Shown: positions 12,093-23,711 of the stretch, one piece after another
How the letters are laid out: each line of letters starts with the position of its first letter
Position numbering within the stretch: position 1 is the stretch's first letter
From: Apium graveolens
Taxonomy: Eukaryota; Streptophyta; Magnoliopsida; Apiales; Apiaceae
Assembly (NCBI RefSeq): GCF_009905375.1
Contig: NC_133655.1
Coordinates: forward strand, 41,082,422 to 41,146,421
DNA length: 64,000 bases
Direction of reading: 5' to 3'
Notes under the pieces: generated by a model
The model's database searches: none
What the model was told of the DNA's origin: nothing
Seen by the model: the letters and a program-made list of their open reading frames with translations, nothing else
Translations under genes and position numbers: made by a program

Positions 12093-12133
12093 CTAACATT
12101 GTTTCTTGGTTGTTGTTTTGTGTTTTCTCTCAG
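12093..12133 (+). promoter_or_regulatory. Candidate branch point and 3' splice site before T2 pre-gag
   Basis: CTAAC at 12093-12097, then a strongly T-rich tract, then CAG at 12131-12133. This is close to a textbook plant acceptor, and the open frame starts at the next base. Inferred from motif only; the donor would lie between 11909 and 12090. Confidence 0.5.
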
Positions 12134-12627
12134 GATCCCAGTAGTGGTAGTGACTCAGATTCAGAGATTAGTTTGACCGGTACCCCAGTGGACCCCATTC
12201 CACCCTCTCCAGAGGAGCATGTATATGTTAGTTCAGACCCAGAGGAGGACCCTTCTGATAGTAGTGAGATCCCTATGCAGATTTCACCCTTGAGGCCAGA
12301 TTCAGAGACCCCTACCCCTGAGCCAGAGTCTGAGATGCCTAAGACTGTACCTGCCAGTGTTGGTGGCAAGTTAGCCCAGGACCGAGACTTTGTTTACTCC
12401 CGTATTCCTGAGTTGGGAGCTTTGGTGGATAGGTTGATTCCAGACTCTAGGAAGAGGACTTCAGTAGTGACCGAGGAGTGGAGAGTTGGATTCAGTTGGT
12501 GGAGCAGGTTGCCCGGAGGAGATTGGACGAGGGACCATCCACTAGTGATGCTGATGCAGAGGCCCGGAGGCTACATAAGATCATTCGCTGGATGTTGGTT
12601 GTGTTGAGAGAGATTCTGGATGACTAG
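12134..12627 (+). pseudogene. T2 pre-gag frame (acidic Pro/Ser/Asp-rich, helical tail)
   Basis: Opens directly behind the acceptor-like CAG with DPSSGSDSDSEIS and continues as an acidic Pro/Glu/Ser-rich segment (about 80 residues), then a more ordered part containing DFVYSRIPELGALVDRLIP. One frameshift near 12487 moves the reading to a second frame that continues in Arg/Glu-rich helical sequence and ends at TAG 12625-12627. No ATG is available at the head. The plan (acidic head, helical tail, between PBS and gag) is like those of T3 and T7 and partly of T1/T6, although sequences are hardly alike. No known domain recognised. Confidence 0.5.
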
Positions 12628-13157
12628 CTGTTAGGCGGGACTGTTGGTTGAGCCTGTAGTTGTTATTTTTCAGCGCCGGTAGGCTTTGGGATACTTGGTC
12701 AGATACCGGGATCCCTTTTTATTTGTTATGATGTATTTCAGATCATTGTAGCAGTAGTTGTTAGAAGTTAGGGGTAGATAGGGGGACATTTTCCAGTTTT
12801 TCCTCTGTTTAACCCTGCTATATTATTGTACCTTATTTCTGAACTTGTGGTAACCGGACTTTTCTTTATGTACCCCTTTGTTTAAATAAATCCATTATCT
12901 TGTTTTCCATTGTGCACCCTAAATATCTCATAAACTGTTCTAAATATCATGTTTTCGTACAACCATGTTTAAAATTTGTAATACCTATTCTGTGCCATTA
13001 TAAAACAACACTGATATGAGAATTATGTAGTAATAGGATTGCATGAGCAAAATTTGGTAAAGCTTAAAACCCGCAAAAAGATTTCATAACAAAATGTTGT
13101 TGTATATATGCCATGCTATCATATTCCTAAATAATTGCTCAATCAGGTTTGTAAGAA
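12628..13157 (+). other. T2 spacer between pre-gag and gag
   Basis: AT-rich, no supported gene. It ends in an acceptor-like sequence (CAG at 13144-13146) 11 bases before the gag ATG. Confidence 0.6.
13144..13146 (+). promoter_or_regulatory. Candidate 3' splice site before T2 gag
   Basis: TTGCTCAATCAG ends 11 bases upstream of the gag ATG (13158). T3 and T6 have acceptor-like CAGs 6 and 4 bases upstream of their gag ATGs. Confidence 0.35.
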
Positions 13158-14033
13158 ATGGCCAACTCACCAGATCACCAAGAAGAAGAAATACCAACCC
13201 AAGACCCAAAAGTAAACCCAGAAACCACCATGATGAGCAGACTTGCTCAGCTTTTGCAACAACCTGTGGCCCCTAAAGTTGGAAACTTAAAATACTTTCA
13301 ATCTGTTCATTCCCCAGAATTCTTAGGTTTGCCAGACCCGATTAAAGCACTGTGGTGGTTAAGAGAAATGGAAAAAGCTTTTGACTTAGCAGATGTTAAG
13401 GATGACAAGAAAGCTCAGTATGCGAGTTATTACCTTAAAGATGAAGCGAGTTTCTGGTGGGAGTCTTCGAAAGCATTGTTGGAAGGAAAGGATTTAACAT
13501 GGGAGAAGTTCACTGAGATGTTTCTGGAGAAGTATTTGCCGAGTTATATGCAAGATCAGTTGGAGATGAAATTTCTGGACCTTAGACAAGAGCATATGTC
13601 GGTAGCGGAGTATGAAGTAAAATTCTCGGAGCTGTCTCAATTCGTTCCTGAGTATGTGAATACGGAGACAAAAAAGGCTAAGAAGTTCCAACAGGGACTT
13701 AAGCTATGGATTAGGAGTCAAGTAGCATTGTTGGAGATCAAGAATTATGCTGCCTTGGTACAAAAGGCAATGATAGTAGAAGGTGAGCGTGAAGCTGCGA
13801 GGAGAGAAAATGAAGGAAAGAAAAGAAAATTTGAAAGCTCAGAGCAAGAGAAAGGAAGTTCAAAGTTTAGAGGAAAGTTTGGCAAGAATGGTGGAGGTCA
13901 AAACCAAAAGTATCAGAAGTTTAAATCCGGTAACGCAGCTCAGAAGAACCGTTTCCAGAAAGCAGCACAACCGGGGAAGGATAAAAGACCTCAGATTCAA
14001 GAGTGCAAGAATTATGGAAAGAGACACCCGTGA
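13158..14033 (+). pseudogene. T2 gag (capsid and start of nucleocapsid)
   Basis: Typical Ty3/gypsy plant gag. Residues about 50-200 carry the retrotransposon gag core (ALWWLREMEKAF, YYLKDEASFWWESS, FLEKYLPSYMQDQ, AEYEVKFSELSQF, FQQGLKLWIRSQV). A Lys/Arg-rich basic stretch follows. The frame is closed by a TGA at 14031-14033 just before the zinc knuckle (family has a sense codon), and the knuckle continues in the same frame at 14046. Gag forms the virus-like particle in the cytoplasm. The start is the ATG at 13158, behind an acceptor-like CAG. Confidence 0.9.
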
Positions 14034-14045
14034 AGGTGTAATAAG

Positions 14046-14560
14046 TTGGATGTGACATGTTTTAAGTGCAACCAAAAAGGGCATTATTCTTCAGAATGTC
14101 CAAATGGAACAAAGAATCCTGACTTGGCTTGTTCCAAGTATGGAAAGGTGGGCCATATGGCCAGGTATTGCAAGGAGCCTATTCAAAAGGCTAATGTTCT
14201 TAGGATTGTTGGACCGCCATCTCTCCCAGCACCATCAGCTCAACCCAGAGCTAGGACTTTTAATATGACAATGAAAGATGCGGTGCAAGATGTGGACGTG
14301 GTAGCAGGTATGCTTGTTATTAACTCAGTTGAAGTGAAGGTATTGATGGATTCTGGAGCAACTAGATATTTTATCTCTAAAAGTATTCTTGATAAGTTAA
14401 ATTGTGTTGCGTACCCTCTGGAACCTAATTTGATTATAGAGGTAGCAAATTAAGAGAAATTAATTATTAATAAGATTTGTCCCGATTGTGATGTGATTAT
14501 AGAAGGTCGACACTTTTCTGCTGACTTAATTCCCTTTAAGTTAGGAGAGTTTGAGGTTAC
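14046..14560 (+). pseudogene. T2 zinc knuckles and aspartic protease
   Basis: One good CCHC knuckle (CFKCNQKGHYSSEC) and a second with Tyr for the second Cys (CSKYGKVGHMARYC), hence probably weak. The protease active site VLMDSGATRYFIS follows at about 14340-14380. A TAA at 14451-14453 stands where the family has Gln, and a frameshift near 14550 separates it from the RT frame. The protease would cleave the gag-pol polyprotein. Confidence 0.85.
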
Positions 14561-15180
14561 TAGGAATGGATTGGTTGTCAAACCATGAGGCACAAATAGA
14601 ATGTAAAAGTAAGAAGGTGAAGTTAAGGACCAAGGATGGTGAGGAAGTGATATTCAAAGGAAAGAGGCAAGAGAAGAAATTCCTAAAGGCTATCGAGACA
14701 AGGAGATTATTACGTCAAGGATACGGAATTTATTTAGCTCATGTTGTGGATGTGGAGAAAGAATCCGTGAGGATTAAGGATATCCCAATAGTAAGAGATT
14801 TTCCAGATGTATTTCCTGATGAATTGCCTGGACTACCTCCAGATAGGGAGATCAAGTTTACGATTGAATTGGCTCCTGGAACGGAACCAGTATCGAAAGC
14901 TCCCTATCGTATGACGCTAGTCGAGATGAAGGAATTGGCCGCTCAGTTGCAAGAATTATTGGATAAAGGAGTAATTTGGCCGAGTGTATCCCCGTGGGGC
15001 GCACTGGTGTTGTTTGTAAATAAAAAGGATGGAAGTATGAGGTTGTGCATTGATTATCGCAAATTGAATAAGTTGACGAATAAGAATAAGTACCCTCTAC
15101 CGCGAATCAATGACTTATTTGATCAGTTAAAAGGAGATTCATGTTTCTCCAAGATTGATTTAAGATCTGGGTATCATTAA
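14551..15180 (+). pseudogene. T2 reverse transcriptase, N-terminal part
   Basis: Begins with the protease-RT linker ([14 protein letters not shown]), passes the conserved [18 protein letters not shown] and [20 protein letters not shown] segments and RT motifs CIDYRKLNK and [12 protein letters not shown], to [11 protein letters not shown] with the first catalytic Asp. A TAA (15178-15180) replaces the usual Gln after GYH. Confidence 0.9.
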
Positions 15181-15760
15181 TTAAAGATTAAAGTGGAAGA
15201 TATACCCAAGACAACATTTTGAACGAGATATGGACACTACGAGTTTTTGGTAATGGCATTTGGTTTGACGGATGCTCCAGCCGTATTTATGGATCTTATG
15301 AAGAGAGTGTTCAAGCAAATTTGGATAAGTTCGTTATTGTGTTTATTGACGATATACTGATTTAATCCAAGACGGAAGAAGATCATAAGGAGTATTTGAG
15401 GATTTCTTTGGAAATTATGAGAAAAGAGAAGTTATACGCTAAGTTTTCGAAGTGCGAATTTTGGCTAAAGGAAGTGCAATTTCTTGGTCATGTAGTTAAT
15501 AAAGAAGGAATTAAAGTGGATCCAGCCAAGATAGAAGCTATAATGAATTGGGAAAGGCCCAAGACTCCTACGGAAGTCAGAAGTTTTCTTGGATTAGCCG
15601 GATACTACAGAAGGTTTGTACAAGATTTCTCTAAGATTGCTGTCCCATTAACAAAGTTGACAAGGAAGAACGAGAAGTTTGTATGGATGGAAAAGTCCGA
15701 GGAAAGCTTTTAAGAGTTAAAAAGAAACTGGTAATTGCCCCAGTGTTGGTGTTACCTGAT
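15181..15760 (+). pseudogene. T2 reverse transcriptase, C-terminal part, with stops and frameshifts
   Basis: Continues [11 protein letters not shown], a frame-shifted region containing FIDDILI (catalytic DD kept) with a TAA directly after it, then the connection [21 protein letters not shown] and [18 protein letters not shown] in the frame 15396-15713. The TAA at 15711-15713 falls where relatives have Gln. The polymerase cannot be made from this copy. Confidence 0.88.
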
Positions 15761-16369
15761 GAAAAATGAGAATTTGTAATATTCAGTGATGTTTCATATA
15801 AAGGACTTGGATGTGTGTTAATGCAATATGGGAAGGTAATAGCATATGCGTCAAGGCAACTCAAGCCGTACGAGCAAAAGTATCCAACGCATGATTTGGA
15901 ATTGGCAACAATTGTGTTTGCCCTTAAGATTTGGATGCATTATTTATACGGGGAAAAGTGCAAGATTTATACAGATCATAAGAGTTTAAAGTATATCTTC
16001 ACTCAAAAGGAATTGAATATGAGACAAAGAAGGTGGTTAGAATTGATCGAAGATTATGATTGTGTGATAAACTATCATCCTGGAAAGGCAAATATGGTAG
16101 CAGACGCTCTAAGTCGCAAGGAAAGGTTGAATATGTTAACGTCATCGGAAGAATTGATCAAGGATTTTGAAAAGATGGAAATAGAAGTGCAGACTCCAGA
16201 ATTTGGAGGTGAAGCTATATATACGATGTCATTTCAACCCGAAATTTTGGAAAATATTCGATGCTGTCAAGAGCAAGTGATGAATCGCGAAAAGGATAAG
16301 TTGACAGGAGAAGAAATTAAAGCTCAAAAGGATGGAAAAGGAATATACCGTGTTAACTCACGTATTTAG
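15761..16369 (+). pseudogene. T2 RNase H
   Basis: Gypsy-type RNase H: degenerate start [18 protein letters not shown] (first catalytic Asp kept), then [44 protein letters not shown] (catalytic Asp) and [17 protein letters not shown]. The main frame is 15815-16369 and ends at a TAG before the integrase zinc finger, where the family usually has Trp. Confidence 0.9.
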
Positions 16370-17220
16370 ATACCTAATGTCGTGGAACTAAAGCACGAAA
16401 TTTTGCAAGAAGCGCATAACTCGAGATTTTCAATTCCCCCTGGAAGTACGAAAATGTATCGGGATTTAAAAGAAAGTTATTGGTGGCCAAGCATGAAAAA
16501 GGAAATTGCGGAATGAATAAGTAAGTGTTATACGTGTTAAAGAGTCAAAGCGGAACATCAGAGGCCAAGCGGATTGCTTCAGCCACTGGATATACTAGAA
16601 TGGAAATGGGAACATATAACGATGGATTTCGTGGTAGGATTACCTAAAACCAAGTCCAATCATGATGCGATTTGGGTGGTAATCGATCGGTTCACGAAGT
16701 CAGCATATTTCTTGCCGATAAATGAAAGATTTTTGTTGGAAAAGTTGGTCAAATTGTATTTGGATGAGATTGTGATGCGTCACGGAGTCCCTGTACCTAT
16801 CGTGTCTGATAGAGATCCAAGGTTTAACTCGAGATTTTGGAGACAATTCCATGATCATTTGGGAACTAAGCTGAAAATGAGTACGGCATATCATCCGCAG
16901 ATGGACGGACAAAGTGAAAGGACAATTCAGACAATTGAAGATATGTTGCAAACCTGCGTAATAGATTTCAAAGGAAATTGGGAAGATCATTTGCCGTTAA
17001 TTGAGTTTTCCTACAACAACAGTTATCACGCGAGTATTGGCATGCTGCCTTAAGAAGCGTTGTGTGGAAGAAAATGTAAGTCCCCTACATATTGGGATGA
17101 GGTTGGTGAGTGCAAATTAATTGGCCCAGAGTCGGTTCAACAAATAAAGGAAAAGGTAGAAATGATTCGAAAAAGATTAGTTGCAGCTCAAGATTGACAA
17201 ACGAAGTACGCAAATCAAGA
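16370..17220 (+). pseudogene. T2 integrase
   Basis: The zinc-binding HHCC region (about 16400-16560) is broken by several stops. The catalytic core in frame 16574-17053 has [13 protein letters not shown] (first Asp), [13 protein letters not shown] (second Asp) and [13 protein letters not shown] (Glu), so all three acidic residues remain. A TAA at 17051-17053 and more stops follow near 17197-17221. It would join element DNA to the chromosome. Confidence 0.9.
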
Positions 17221-17230
17221 ATGAAAAGAT

Positions 17231-17662
17231 GTGCAATTTGAACCTGGAGACAAAGTCTTGCTAAAGATATCTCCTTGGAAAGGTTTAACTCGATTCGGAA
17301 AGAAAGGGAAGTTGAGTCCTAGGTATATTGGACCATTCGAGGTACTGCGACGAGTTTGGAAGGTGGCATATGAATTAGCGCTACCTCCGCAAATGCAACA
17401 TCTACAAAATGTATTCCATGTATCTCTTCTGAAGAAGTATAATGCTGATGTGAGCTATGTGATCGAATTGGAACCAGTGGAAATTCAACCGGATTTGTCT
17501 TACGTGGAACAACCAGTTCGAATCTTAGACCGAAAGGAGAGGACACTTAGAAATAAAGTTGTACCTCTAGTTAGAGTGTTGTGGAGAAATCCACTAGTTG
17601 AAGAATCAACTTGGGAATTAGAAAGTAAAATGAAAGAAAAGTATCCCCGTCTATTTGCCTAG
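17231..17662 (+). pseudogene. T2 integrase C-terminus with GPY/F module and chromodomain
   Basis: [17 protein letters not shown] is the GPY/F-type module, followed by [11 protein letters not shown] and a chromodomain-like end, [18 protein letters not shown]. This places T2 among chromoviruses, whose chromodomain directs insertion to particular chromatin. The segment itself is open up to its natural stop at 17660-17662. Confidence 0.88.
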
Positions 17663-17686
17663 ACTAGATTATGCGGACAGAATCCT

Positions 17687-17702
17687 TTTAAGGAGGGTAG
17701 AT
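17687..17702 (+). other. T2 polypurine tract
   Basis: Purine-rich TTAAGGAGGGTAGAT directly before the 3' LTR start at 17703; primer for plus-strand synthesis. Confidence 0.8.
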
Positions 17703-18627
17703 TGTGACGACTAATAATTTTGCGAGGTAATTAAGTCAATAAAATATGATTTACGTGAAGTGATTATGATTATGTGATTAAGTGATGGTTAATTGTCGTT
17801 ATTGTATATTAGAATCTAGGAGCATAAGTAAGAGCGTTCTAATTTAAAGAGTCAGCTTAGGAGTTAAGTTGTGTTGTCGGGCTGTCAGGTAGAACGGAAC
17901 CTGTCCTAATAAGGATTTAAAGTATATAAAATGTGAAATATGTATGATTGTGTGAAATGAATGTTTAAATGAATTATTGCGTCCTAGTGACGTGTCGGTC
18001 GATAATGATAATGAGAAGCGTAATTGAAATGCTGAGCGTCGGGCCGTCAGGCAGAACGTGACCCGGAACGCGTAAAAAGGGAATAATATTAAAAAGGACA
18101 TTTTCTATGATCAGACATGAGTTTTGATATGCTCGTATATGTGTTTGCTTGTCCGTATGCATGACTACGTGATCTGTTGATATTTTATGTATTTAAGGGA
18201 ATTATCTGATTTAAATAAAGGTTTATTTAACCATCGCACATTTTTATAAAATTATATGAGTAAGATAACTGCATGAGATTTATTCTGTTATCTTCGTAAT
18301 AATCCTGTAGACTTTCTAAAAATGATGGACGGATTTATTTTGTGATCGTTGCATTTTAAATTGATTTTTATGTGATAGTGTTATTATTAGCACGAACTTG
18401 TGAAAATCATATAAAATCAACCGTTCGCTCAAAAGTTTATTATGAGTAATGGTTGGAACGCTAATTTCGAGATCTACGTCTTAAAATTTTCATTCACAAT
18501 AATTTTTGACTTTTCGAGAGGGATATATTCCATATTCGATTTCTATCTTATTTAAGTAAAAAGAAAGGATTAATCAAACATGAAAAGGGGATTAGTTAAT
18601 TACTAAAATACCCCTGCCCTCTAAACA

Positions 18628-18637
18628 TATATATAAA
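18628..18637 (+). promoter_or_regulatory. TATA box of T2 3' LTR
   Basis: TATATATAAA, same as 8709-8718, followed by the same CT-rich run. Confidence 0.6.
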
Positions 18638-20834
18638 CTCATTTCCTCCTTCTCTACTTTTCCACCCGGCCACTCCCTCTCATCTTTCTCTTTTTGCTCC
18701 CGTCCACTCTCATCTCTTTCCGTTTCGCACTCTACTCTCTCTCTTTCTTTTCTCTCGGTATACTCTCCTAATTCACTTGATCTTTTAAGAAATCTTCCTA
18801 GAATTTCATCCTCTACATATATATATGTGATTGAATATGTGCATGTGTGTGTTCATGCTTTAATGCATGTGTATGTATGTATATATGTTCCAATATGTGC
18901 TTAAGGAGGTGATTTTATAATTGAAAAATGATTTTTAAAGCTAAATGAGCCTTGCATGTGCCTTGTGAACCGGTGGTTAGTTCTGATGCTAAAATTGAAC
19001 TCCAATTCCACAAAACTTGATTTTTAGTGTTTGCATGCTTGGTTTGTTTGAAATTCGAAAAGGGTTTAATTTTTAATAGTTAAGTTGATAATTACTTGAT
19101 AGGAATGAGTTGTTAAAGTTTAAGTCTATAAATTATGATTTGATTTGAATGACTAGATGCATTTAAAGCTAAATTAGACCATGCATGTGTTTATTTGATG
19201 TAAAAGCCGCATAGGGCTTTGGTTTATCAAGAATGAATTTATTATAGTTGATAAAAATGATTGTTTGATGGTTGTTTGAAAGTGATAAGTTGAATGGAGT
19301 GTTTAATAAAATTAGGAAAAAGAAATTCGAATATAAATATAAGATTATAAGTTGCCTTGGTTCAAATTTTATTGATAAAGAAAGAAGAAGTAAATTGGTG
19401 TGTTGTTCTTGGTTGAATTTATTAGAATTTAGGATGAAACCATGGAAAGATGCCTGCATGCTATGTATGAGATCAAAAATTGAAATGCATGTCGTTGTTC
19501 TTGAAAATTTGAATGATATAGTTGTTTTTATGAGAATATTAAGTTTGATTAAGTGAATATTTGATTGATTATATGTTATATGGATTTGGTATGAAAATTT
19601 GCTTGAATTTGGGAGGTGTTTATAGAAAAGCCAAATGGTTCACAGCATTTAAAAGGTCAAATTCTAATTTAAGTGCTTGAATTGACCATGGAGATTAGTT
19701 AGGGACTGTATGTGAGATTTTTGCCTAATTTGCTATGTTTGGTTTGAATTAAAGTATAAAAGAAAGGGAATGATTGATTTGTGTTAACTATTGTTGTCGT
19801 GTTGGTTTAAAGATAACTTTAGGGTCGTTATTTTAAGTTTTGTCGTTTGTTTATTCGTATAAGAATTTCAAGTATAAAGAGCTATGTGTACTAATATAAA
19901 GTATGATTTGATTTTGAGTCGAGATAAGGATGTTTATAAGTCGATTGTCGAGTATATAAAGGTGTAAAGGTTAAGAATAAAGTATATGATGTGCTATGTG
20001 CTTATGTGTATAAGCTATACTCGTATAGTTCGAGTCAGAAGTATAATCGAGTCATCGTATAGAGTGATCATTCCGGGAACGAGAGTTAAGAAACTGATTA
20101 AGGTTTTGGTTTTTATTGTAGATTCGGAGCGTGAGGGCATTCAGGCTAGGAAAGGAAAGGGTATACTTGGTGGCAGTAGTTCAACCTTCAGGAAAGTAAC
20201 GCTAATTACTTGTGTAAATGGTTATAGAGAGAATGTTGTTCATACCATGTAGAGTATTGAACTGTTAAAATGATGAACCCCTGATATCGATTTGAGATAC
20301 CCTGTCTTTGATCTTGTAAAACTGTTACTGATAAGCTTAATTATTCAACTCTTTGGTAACCTATCTTTTCTGTTTAAATTATTTGATATGCCATGAACTA
20401 TTATAAACCCTATAATTACCTTTAAGAATCCCCTTGTAATGATGCCATATTCTTTGATCACCATATCCCCTATTAATCATTGGAATAGTCTGATTCTTTT
20501 AACTTGAGTACCTTGTTATCATTGATTCAAAACCCCTAGAATTTCATCTTGTTTATCCTTGCTTCATTTCCTTAACTTTGAATTCTTGAAATTGAATCTA
20601 AGAATGAGTTTTGACTTGAAAGAGTCCGAATGATTTCATATTCTTGGTAATGATAAAATGAATTTAGAAAACCTACTTTTTCCAGCTCAAGGTTTTCCAA
20701 ATGAATTTCTGATGGATTGGATTGAACGTAAGAGGCTAGTGGGACTAGTACAGTCATTGTAAGAGGCTAGCGGGGCTAGTCCAGTTTAAGGCTGAAATTA
20801 TGTCGTATGGTACCTTAAAGACTGGATGGAGGTC

Positions 20835-20857
20835 GGTATGGGCTGATCACCCGTATT
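20835..20857 (+). other. T2 3' LTR copy of the kissing-loop-like hairpin
   Basis: Stem GGTATGGG/CCCGTATT around the consensus 7-nt loop CTGATCA. Confidence 0.6.
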
Positions 20858-21300
20858 ATAATGAAATGAAAAGATAAAGTGGTCCAATCAAGGGTTCTAT
20901 ATTGATTTTAAAAAGGAATTGAAACTTCCTACTCAATAATTGATTCTTTGAAAAAAAATGAAAATGGTTTATATTGCTTTGAAAAGAGTTGATTGTGATA
21001 TTGTGAAGCTTAAAGCTCGTGAACCCTGATTTTAATCTGTTGATCATATAATTGGTTCCATATAGTGAAATATTGTTATTTTCCCTTCTGAAAGATCTGT
21101 TCTGATCCTTTAATGATTTATGATGAATGTCAGCTTTCACCCTGCTTTGAGCCTTGTTCGTTTAAAGCCCCACATTTTCCCTTTATAACCCTTCCTTAAC
21201 CCAAAAGATGAAAATCTGCCACCTAGAACTGATAAAGTAGAATGCCCTGAGTTTGGTAAAGTACATTATGGATTCTATATCGTAGAAATGCTCTATAATT

Positions 21301-21321
21301 ACTTGCTGAGTTTTATACTCA
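21301..21321 (+). other. T2 3' LTR copy of the UGAGY/RCUCA hairpin
   Basis: ACTTGC, TGAGT (21307-21311), loop TTTAT, ACTCA (21317-21321). Confidence 0.5.
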
Positions 21322-21377
21322 TATGTTTTGTTTTAATCTAACCATAGCAGTTAAGCAAGAAGATGGCCAGGCTTAGG

Positions 21378-21382
21378 CGCAC
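21378..21382. repeat. Target-site duplication of T3, left copy (CGCAC)
   Basis: CGCAC before the T3 LTR start, repeated at 31180-31184 after its end. The T2 LTR resumes there without loss, as comparison with 11573 onward shows. Confidence 0.95.
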
Positions 21383-21820
21383 TGTAACGCCCTCCAAACC
21401 CGGGGTATAAGTCCGGCAGTTACAAGTTAATCACCAAACCTGTACAATCTTATTAATAAGTAATAAAGAAATGAAACTAAACCCCTTTAATACTAACGAG
21501 GACCTTTTTAGGTTGAAGTGTGAAAACAAGAACCACTAACTACTTTTATAACAAACTAACATTTAAAATCTCACAAACTCTTTTTATTACAAACCATTAT
21601 CTAATTCATTTTAAACTAAGTTCATCTTTTATTCAAATACACACTATCTATCAACACTCCACCTGCTCGGGCAACTCAAAGCTTTCTTCCTAGATTGGGA
21701 TCAACACCCTGGGTATCAGAGGATCCCCGAGGCATGACCTGCTTCTTTACCACTCGTGTCCTGATGGGTTTCATATTCATTCTTAACTGAAAACAAAAAG
21801 GTGAATAACAACAAAAGGGG

Positions 21821-21837
21821 TGAGCCAAAATTGTTCA
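21821..21837 (-). other. T3 3' LTR copy of the UGAGY/RCUCA hairpin
   Basis: TGAGC (21821-21825) and GTTCA (21833-21837), one mismatch; the copy in the extra LTR piece (27121-27137) is perfect. Confidence 0.45.
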
Positions 21838-21982
21838 ACAAGTCTACAAAATATAAATAGTATTAATGCAATATAAGTGAATCCGTAATCCTGGTATATC
21901 TGCAAAGATATAACCTCACAGGAATAGAAAGAATGCCATTACTGGGGAATGCGAAAGAACTAAACTGGACTCAAGTTCGCAG

Positions 21983-22011
21983 CTATACCCTGCTGATCAG
22001 CCAGGATATAG
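21983..22011 (-). other. T3 3' LTR copy of the kissing-loop-like hairpin
   Basis: Sense strand: CUAUAUCCUG pairs with CAGGGUAUAG (10 pairs, one U-G) around G-CUGAUCA-G. The longest regular stem of the set. Confidence 0.65.
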
Positions 22012-22015
22012 TGCA

Positions 22016-22039
22016 GATCTATATCTTACTATATAGATC
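22016..22039. other. Perfect 9-bp inverted repeat in T3 LTR
   Basis: GATCTATAT (22016-22024) and ATATAGATC (22031-22039) with a 6-base spacer, adjacent to the kissing-loop-like hairpin. The equivalent place in T4 (56567-56590) keeps most pairs with different bases. Confidence 0.6.
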
Positions 22040-22098
22040 CCATCGGGCACCCAGACACTACGGCCCATCTCAAGGATTCGGTTATGTCCCGGTCCTTA

Positions 22099-22118
22099 GG
22101 ATTAAGTAAACTTAATCC
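22099..22118. other. Perfect 9-bp inverted repeat in T3 LTR (second)
   Basis: GGATTAAGT and ACTTAATCC separated by two bases; third palindromic unit in 140 bases. Confidence 0.55.
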
Positions 22119-23665
22119 CCAAAGTAGTATTATCCAGTCCCTGGAATAGCAACCGGAACGATCCATATGCCTTGATATATTCTAATCACCAGAATATATC
22201 AATAATTATGAGTAACAATTGGAATATGAATAATGAACTCAAATGAAAAGAATAAATCAAGAATCGAAATGAAATATGAACAAGAGAATTAAAAGAGTGC
22301 AATTGTAATAAGAATCTGAATAGAATATCACTATTCTGAAAAATAGAATAGGGGAGAAACTTGCCTTCTGCGCGACTTACTACAATTAACTCACTTTCGT
22401 CTATCACCTACTCGACCTGCCTTGCTGGCTTAGCTTCTGTTAGCAAAATAGACTGGTTAAGTCATTTTATACTTCAGTTGCATCTTGAATTGACTTCATT
22501 TCGTTCCTATTATCTACCCATACGCTTATGACCGACTCGTATATTACATATAAGCAAGTAAGACTCGATTAAAACATAATACACATAAGCCCATAAGCAT
22601 ATAATCATTTTTATAGTTAAAATAATTTTTAGAATCAAAATCGACTCGCTGATTGCTCCGTTGATCACCTTCTGCTTCATTTTCCATTTTTCCGGAATCT
22701 TTCGAATTCGTCTCGGCACATATTTTGACTGATAATTAAGCAATTAATAAAGTCAACTAATTTCTAGAATAAATTAGGTCTTTATATTATTTTAATGAAA
22801 AGATTTCATTTTTCTGAGTAAAATGGCTTTCGATTCGCTCAGATCGGACTAACGGTCTAATTACTATTAATTAAACATTGTTAATCCAATTTATTATTTA
22901 ATATAAATAATTATTGCTAATTTTTAAATCCTTAAATAATTTTTAAATAATTATTTAAGAATAATCAAAGTCAAAAATAATTTTTTATAATTTTTGGAGT
23001 TAAAATGAATAAGTTATAATTTATTGACAATTATGTGATTAATTATCGAAATAATTAATCACTTTTTAAATATTAAATAAGTAAATAACTAATAAATAAT
23101 TAATAAATAATTATTTAATAATTTAAAATAATTAATCCCTAATTAATCACAACTTATTACAAATATTTACAACTTATCGTTATTTATTCGATTAGATCGA
23201 TTATTTATATGTAAATAATCGATATCATTAACTAATACATTAATTATCGAATAAATGAGTTATTATTATTATTATTCAAATCATATTTCAACTCAACGAT
23301 CCACTACTCGTATTTCTACGAGTTATTCGTATTCCTCGCATAATTATCGAAACATTACAGTTGTTATTACAATTTATACGATTTAAATTAACAATCTGAA
23401 TTTAATTATCCATTACGAATAATTATTACGATATTATACGAATAATTAACTATCGACCGAATAATAATATTAATTATCGAATCACTACTCGTATAGATAC
23501 GAGTTACTCGTAATATAAACTAATTATCAGATTATTAATCATATTATTTAATCCTTATTTATTAATTAATTACCTAATTATTAATTAATTACCTAATTAT
23601 TAATTAATTAGATAACTAATAACTAATTAGATAATAGTTAAATAATTAATTAAGTAATTAATTAA

Positions 23666-23711
23666 TTAAATTCGAATTAATAATATTACCGTTGTTTCTC
23701 GTCCTTGAATA
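23666..23711 (-). other. T3 deletion junction
   Basis: Joins LTR sequence to the protease end of gag-pol. ATTACCGTTG occurs twice here, 24 bases apart, consistent with illegitimate end joining or filler DNA. Confidence 0.55.

Larger units (their letters stand above)
17703..21382 (+). repeat. T2 3' LTR, first part
   Basis: Matches the 5' LTR from its first base and is interrupted by T3 at 21383. It lacks about 75 bp of the 5' LTR near 18967, with GTG at the junction. It carries a TATA box at 18628-18637. The last part of the LTR is at 31185-31514. Confidence 0.94.
21383..23665 (-). repeat. T3 3' LTR, truncated
   Basis: Almost identical to 27243-29515 of the 5' LTR and then diverges at about 23661, where the pol deletion begins. 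The right half is very AT-rich (from about 22860), with a short 19-bp AT repeat near 23560-23610. The frame at 22186-22407 is also present in the 5' LTR and is not a supported gene. Confidence 0.9.
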
